Source of the DNA: Elymus sibiricus | Taxonomy: Eukaryota; Streptophyta; Magnoliopsida; Poales; Poaceae | DNA: 64,000 nucleotides | Assembly (NCBI GenBank): GCA_039707655.1 | Contig: CM077674.1 | Coordinates: 235,019,904 to 235,083,903 of the forward strand | Direction: 5' to 3' | In this document: positions 58,969-64,000 of the stretch, one piece after another | How the letters are laid out: every line of letters begins with the position of its first letter | Position numbering within the stretch: the stretch's first letter is position 1 | Position numbers and translations under genes: made by a program | Notes under the pieces: generated by a model | Databases searched by the model: none | Seen by the model: only the letters and a program-made list of their open reading frames with translations | Told to the model about the DNA's origin: nothing

Positions 58969-58997
58969 TTACCTATGCGGAGCTGGGTTAACAATAA

Positions 58998-59330
58998 ATC
59001 TTTTTTTTTGAGGTAAAGAGTAATAAATTACTCAACATGGCACATTACACTCTGATTGCATCAGCTCATGGAGCTTTCCAGGAACTCTTGCAATCATCAT
59101 TTGGTCACCCTGTTCCCTGGCTAATGCGGCCAGCTCGTGTGCCAACGCGTTGCAGGTTCTCCTCATTCTGCTAATGCTACATGAGGCAAACCTTTCAAGA
59201 CCCGCTCTAATGTCTTGGACCAGTGCGTAGTTGGGCGACCGATTCTAGGCTGTGTCCTTTAATTCCATAGCAATCATTTGGCGATCAAGCTCTAAGAGTA
59301 AGAGCGCTGCTATAGGGACGACATTGGTTG
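58998..59330 (-). pseudogene. LINE RNase H remnant
   Basis: Begins with a T run (about 59001-59010, poly-A of a minus-strand insertion). The minus-strand frame ends CNALAHELAALAREQGDQMM...ARVPGKLHELMQ, the C-terminal part of a LINE RNase H domain (NA.AHELA). An upstream part with VQDIRAGLERFASCSISRMRR follows after a stop. Heavily truncated; no target duplication found. Confidence 0.75.
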
Positions 59331-59395
59331 GCTTGAGTTTTGAATGACAGCATGGGTAGGAGTAAGTGTTTTTTTTTGCGGGGGAAATACTTGCA

Positions 59396-62300
59396 TTACT
59401 CAATCACCAAGTCATTACAGTCCTCACGAACAATCTCCAACACCTCATCTGGACAGGAACCAATCCAAGTCATGGTCCTACCATGGACCCTACCAAAACT
59501 AGCTAATCTATCACTAGCCTTATTTTGGGATCGAGAAACATGAGTAATACAAGTATGTCTAAGACTCAAAAGGTATCTGATCTCCTTAATCAGGGAAGCA
59601 TAAACAGAACGATCGACCACTCCACTTGAGATCATAGAAACTGCCAAGAGCGAATCCATCTCAATGGCTATAGGAAGATCCGAGCGTTGAAGTGCTGACG
59701 ATAGCCCCTCCATGCAGCCACATAATTCCGCCTCCAATGCATCCCTGCAAGCATATAAAGCTCTGCACGCCGAGAAAATTATATTTCCAGTGCAATTTCG
59801 CAGCATCATTCCCGCTCCCGCTGCATCACTCGAAACGTATGAGCCGTCTGTGTTTAGTTTAACCCATCCCTCGCTAGGAGGTAGCCATACTGGAATTTCT
59901 GCCGGTGCACTTACAGTCGCACACGGCCGGTCATAAGATATGACAGCCTTCCCCTTCACCGGATCCATATGACTATTTAACTGGATACCAATCAAGCTGT
60001 CTAGATAGTTTTGAAGAAATCGGGCAGATACCTCCTGGGGCGGGGCTGGTTTATGGTGAATTACTTCATTACGAATGTGCCAGCTCCTCCAAAAAATCAT
60101 AAGTAACATGCTCCGTTCCAAATCGCCCAAGGGATCCAGGGCGTGCAACAGCCACTCTTTACCATTATTAACCAACAACTCAATTCTTGGCACCTTCCAA
60201 ACCTTGCTCATAGCTAAGTACAGGTCTCTACCAAGCTGGCAGCGCACAAAGGGGTGAAAATTATCCTCCTCCTCCACACCACATACCGGGCACACGCTTG
60301 TTGGTTCAAGGCTGATCTTGTGTTTATTCTTCCATGTTGGCAAGGAGTCCGTAGCTAAGCGCCATGCGAAGTTCCGAACTGTGGGAGGTACCTCGCATTT
60401 CCATATAAACTGCCAACATGTACGACGTCCTGAAGGTGCCGAACTTGATGACACAGCGTTGCCCCGGTGTACTTCATCAAAAGCGAACTGATACGCGCTT
60501 TTGACTGTAAAGATTCCAAACTTCCCTGGACCCCATGCAATAACGTCCTCCTGTCCTCTAGGAGACGCCCGAATTTTTAGAATTTCATCAACATCCGCGG
60601 GAACAAAATACTGTATAAGTAGCCTGGTATTCCATGATCCATTCTCATTTAAGAGGTCTGAAACAAAGCGTATACGGCACCTCCCCTGTTGTGAAATTGG
60701 CTTGTACGAATAGGGTCTTGGGATCCAATTATCTCTCCAAACCCGAATGCTTCTGCCATTACCAACCCGCCATACTAGACCTTTTTTCAATAATTCAAGT
60801 CCATAACTGATGGCCTGCCATGAGGATGAGGGATTACCCGTGAAAACTGTATCCACCAAATTCCCCTCTGGATAGTATTTTACCTTGAGAACTAGGGCAC
60901 ACAAACTGTCCGGCCTATCCAGCAACCTCCAAGCTTGTCGAGCAAGCAGCGCCTGATTGAACATTCGGAAATCACGGAAGCCTGCGCCCCCCTTATCTTT
61001 CGGCTGCTGCAGATGAGACCAACTTTTCCAGTGTACTTTCCATTTTCCTTTTGAGGATCCCCAATAAAAATTCCGCACCATTCTTGTCAAGTCATCACAA
61101 ACTGAAAAGGGAAGTTTGAACACCCCCATGATGTATGTCGGCAGTGCTTGCGCCATCGACTTAATTAGAACTTCTCTTCCTGGCATGGCCAAGTGTCCAT
61201 CTCCCCATTGAATTAGACGCTTCGTGAGACTAGTTTGGAGATTTTGAAACTTGCCTTTCGACATACGCCCCTCCGGGGTGGGAAGCCCCAAATACTTCTC
61301 CTCAAACACCAAGCTTGTAACACATAACGTATCACGGACCTGTTCCTGTACCACACCAGGACATGCATCACCAAAGAAGATTGAGCATTTGTTAGGATTC
61401 AAACTTTGGCCCGTAGCTGAACTATACAACTCTAATGCAGCCTTTACATTTTCTGCCTGAGCTCTGGATGCCTCAAAGAACAGCAAGGTGTCGTCTGCAG
61501 ATAATAAGTGGGATATGCCTGGAGCTCCCCTGCAAATTTTAACTGGGGTAATATTGCCAGAGGCCACCTTGCTTTTTAGAATCGCTGACAATCCATCCGC
61601 CACAAACAAAAATAAGAACGGTGATAGGGGGTCTCCTTGCCGTAGCCCACGCGACGGTGCAAATGAATCCAAGAGGGTCCCATTTAATTTAACCGAATAT
61701 CTCACCGATGTGACACAAGTCATAATCCAGTCAACCCATCGCCGAGAGAAACCCAAATTTTGCATCACCTGCTTCAAGAAGCTCCAGTCCACCCTGTCAT
61801 AGGCCTTAGAAAGATCGAGCTTGTATGCACAGAAGCTTTTGGTGGGATCTTTTTCCTGCTTGATGTAATGGATACACTCAAAGGCAACTAGTGCGTTATC
61901 TGTGATCATCCTGCCAGGTACAAATGCACTCTGCTCCAAGGAAATAAGATCATCCAACAGAGGGCGCAACCGGTTCACCAAACATTTAGAGATGACCTTA
62001 TAAATCACATTGCAAAGACTTATAGGCCTGTAATCAGATAATTTGGCAGGGTTAGAAACTTTAGGAATTAAAACAATAGAGGTAGAGTTGACTCCCTCGG
62101 GCATAACTCCAGTATGAAAGAAATCCTTCACCGCCGCCAAAGCTCCCTCCTTCAGCGTGCTCCAGTTCCGCTGGAAAAAATGAGCTGGGAAACCGTCTGG
62201 ACCAGGTGCCTTTAACGGACCTATCTGGAACATAGCATCTGATATTTCCTTCTCCGTAAACGGGGCACACAACTTAATATTATCCTCATCCGACACTCTA

Positions 62301-62599
62301 CGACCCAAGAGATCAAGTACTGGCGATGCATCTAGCAACCTATCAGCAGCGAAAACCCCCTGAAAGTACTCATTGACTAGTTTGCCCATCGCCACAAAAT
62401 CTGTGTGCACAACACCAATACTATCAGTAAGTTGCCGGATTTTATTTTTCCTAGCTCGCCACACTGCCTTACTCTGGAAGTATTTTGTATTTTTATCTCC
62501 CTCCTTCAACCATGATATTCTCGACCTTTGCATCCAGAGCATCTCTTCTTGATACAACAACTCGTTCATTTTATCTGTTACCCTTCTGATTTCTTGCAT
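59396..62599 (-). pseudogene. LINE ORF2, reverse transcriptase and RNase H part
   Basis: An open frame of 1067 codons. Motifs: SWLKEGDKNTKYFQ (about 29-42), APGPDG (131-136), LIPKVSNPAKLSDYRPISLC (177-196), AYKLDLSKAYDRVDW (258-272, first catalytic D), GLRQGDPLSP (318-327), SADD (367-370). The zinc-knuckle-like region has CPVCG...H...C (about 780-800). RNase H has LNTDGSY near 925 and ends in NKASDRLASFG. Relatives have F or Y before ADD; here codon 61501-61499 is TCT (S). The frame is out of phase with the upstream endonuclease because of one indel near 62600, so a full ORF2 of roughly 1390 aa cannot be made. Otherwise the coding sequence is free of stops. Confidence 0.95.
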
Positions 62600-63546
62600 G
62601 TCTTCATGTTCATAAGCTCCTCAAGCTGAGTCCTTGATTTAGCCAACTCTCTAGTTATGTTGCCAAATTTTTTGCTCCATGACCTGAGCGAGGACATGGT
62701 TTTTGACAAGGCCTCTTTGAGATGTGATAGATTCTGTACCACGCCAACAGACTCCCAAGCCTCCTTAATCACATCTGGCAGTGCCGAGTCTCTCTCCCAG
62801 AATACCTCATAGCGCCGGCTCCTTGCTGCTGTTGGTCCCGGGTCGACCTCTCCTTTCAGTACTAATACAAGATGATCAGAACAAGGGGATGGTACATGTA
62901 GCACTGAAGCAAAAGCAAATAGGTTTCTCCAAGCACTGTTGGCCACTGCTCGGTCAAGTCTAACTTTTACATTGCTAGTGCCACTCCGTTTGTTATCGTA
63001 TGTAAATGGTACTCCTGTAAATCCTAGATCAACCAAGGCGCACACTTCCAAAGCATCTCGAAATGCCAACATCTGTTGTTCGGCCCTCGGCGTGACAGAC
63101 AAGTGTTCAAAATTCCACATAGCTTCATTGAAATCTCCAATCACTAACCAGGGCAGGTCATTGACATTTTTTAAATTCTGCAGTTTTGTCCACATCAAGT
63201 GTCTATTCTCAACTCTAGGTTCCCCATATATGCAAGTGATTCTCCACTGAGCCGCCCCTTCCTGTACTCTGACCAGCGCATCAATGTAACGATCTTCCTT
63301 CTCCAGAATCTCCACTTCACAATTTTCATGCCAATAAAGAGCAAGGCCACCACTCATCCCGTTGCTATCAACACCACATAATCCTTTTAAACCCAGTCGA
63401 TTCCTGAATCTCTTCATCTTACTTTCTTTTTGCCTAGTTTCACACAAAAACACTAACATGGGGGAGTGCGACTGACAAAGAGTCGCCAACTCTCGAACTG
63501 TCCGGGAATTCCCCCCTCCCCGGCAGTTCCAACTTATGCAATTCAT
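62578..63546 (-). pseudogene. LINE ORF2, APE-type endonuclease part
   Basis: An open frame of 322 codons starting with ATG at 63544-63546 (MNCISWNCRGGGNSRTV), the usual ORF2 start of plant L1 elements. Endonuclease motifs: NCRG, LCETRQ (catalytic E), GGLALYW, IYGEPR, VIGDFNEAM (D.N), FTWS-like PFTYDN, VRLDRAVAN, SDHLVLV (SDH). It nicks the target DNA to prime reverse transcription. The frame leaves the reverse transcriptase phase by an indel near 62600 and stops at 62578-62580. Its ATG overlaps the ORF1 stop by ATGA. Confidence 0.95.
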
Positions 63547-63777
63547 TGGGCCCGGCGGTCCTCCGTCTCAGAGACCGCCTCATTTGTTAAATCCATCACT
63601 GAATCGGCATCTTCATCACCTTGTCTCCTCCTCTTGACGATTGGTTCTTTGCCCGGCGTAGAGCTTGGTCCCCCCACCGCCGATATAGGCTCAATTGATG
63701 TACCATTCTCTAGCATTAAAACAGCACCAGCAACTTTTCCCACCAGATTTGGTACCAGTTGTCCACGTACATTGATA
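63543..63777 (-). pseudogene. 3' end of LINE ORF1 (gag-like)
   Basis: The minus-strand frame runs from the 5' truncation point (63777) to TGA at 63543-63545. It covers only the C-terminal tail: a P/S/T-rich part, a basic motif KRRRQGDEDADSVMDL and the end RRAQ. Such tails with a nuclear-localisation-like KRRR are common in plant LINE ORF1. The RNA-binding CCHC part is lost by truncation. The open frame extends a little into flanking DNA by chance. Confidence 0.8.
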
Positions 63778-63816
63778 GGTAGGAGTAAGTGTTGCACAGC
63801 AGGTCCAATGTACTCA

Positions 63817-63906
63817 CTTCCTCCGTCCAAAAATAAGTGTCTTAATTTTAGTACAACTTTATAAAATTAGTATAAAGTTAAGACATTTATTTTGAGACAG
63901 AGGGAG
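63817..63906. mobile_element. Stowaway-type MITE, 90 bp
   Basis: CTTCCTCCGTCCAAAAATAA at the left and inverted partner TTATTTTGAGACAGAGGGAG at the right. The TA duplication is kept at the right (63907-63908) and changed to CA at the left (63815-63816). Confidence 0.9.
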
Positions 63907-64000
63907 TATATCGGTAGGAGTAAGTGTCGATCACAGAGTAGTTTTCGAAGCTCTAAAGAGACAGGTCCAGTGTATAGGTTCGTCAGTGCCTGAAGGCCCA

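Larger units (their letters stand above)
59371..63777 (-). mobile_element. 5'-truncated, well preserved LINE, 4.4 kb
   Basis: A perfect 16-bp target duplication GGTAGGAGTAAGTGTT flanks it (59355-59370, 63778-63793), with a T run at the left (poly-A tail of the minus-strand insertion). It carries the end of ORF1 and the complete endonuclease, reverse transcriptase and RNase H region of ORF2, broken by one frameshift. Plant L1-type. Confidence 0.96.

Noticed and set aside
1..64000. tRNA or rRNA genes
   Set aside because: None recognised by eye; the only tRNA-related sequence noticed is the primer binding site at 50999-51010.

Overview
The window is a stretch of a large, repeat-rich grass genome, very probably Triticeae (wheat, barley, Aegilops or rye). 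The reasons are an intron-containing plant gene, BARE1/WIS/Angela-type LTRs, Gypsy LTRs with the TGATACGTC start, CACTA elements with the TTTGCCGTCTGC sub-terminal repeat, and several Stowaway MITEs of the CTCCCTCCGTCC type. Family names come from remembered terminal sequences, not from a search.

The only well supported host gene is an adenine phosphoribosyltransferase gene (APT) at 11905-16437 on the plus strand. It has six exons, all introns are GT-AG, and the predicted protein is 226 aa. It has a TATA box at 11785-11794, a MITE in intron 4 and another MITE downstream.

Left of APT (1-10932): the end of a Gypsy LTR (1-589); a short unrecognised open segment (595-786); a DNA-transposon-like end (about 846-1634); and an old minus-strand LINE (1635-10406) split by a complete CACTA element (2549-10040, ATT target duplication). 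The CACTA element carries a broken TNP2-type transposase gene on the minus strand, with a long imperfect hairpin just upstream of it. A 169-bp LINE tail lies at 10750-10918.

Right of APT (16438-33124): a MITE, a GTAGCAAAA-rich repeat, a PIF/Harbinger-like element (19538-22370, TTA target duplication) holding a truncated LINE, then the LTR and untranslated part of a minus-strand Gypsy element (22571-29575) interrupted by a 2.8-kb solo LTR (26402-29211). The right-hand part of a second CACTA element (29576-33124) follows, with a decayed Transposase_24-like gene.

The nest (33125-56883): an Athila-like Gypsy element with a pol pseudogene contains a solo BARE-type LTR. Its 3' LTR is interrupted by a Gypsy solo LTR, that one by a BARE-type solo LTR, and that one by another Gypsy solo LTR and by a young complete 12.1-kb LTR retrotransposon (42590-54698). 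The 3.69-kb LTRs of this last element are almost identical, so what looks like an 8.4-kb tandem duplication is its LTR pair.

Right end (56884-64000): a MITE, a GC-rich stretch, a 665-bp retroposed unit with a 16-bp target duplication, a LINE remnant, and a 5'-truncated but well preserved LINE (59371-63777, minus) with a 16-bp target duplication, then one more MITE.

I see no clearly new biological system. The most unusual signals are gene-like exons and a promoter inside the large LTRs of the young element, the hairpin upstream of the CACTA transposase, the solo-LTR-dominated nest, and the nearly intact LINE with an altered catalytic motif.
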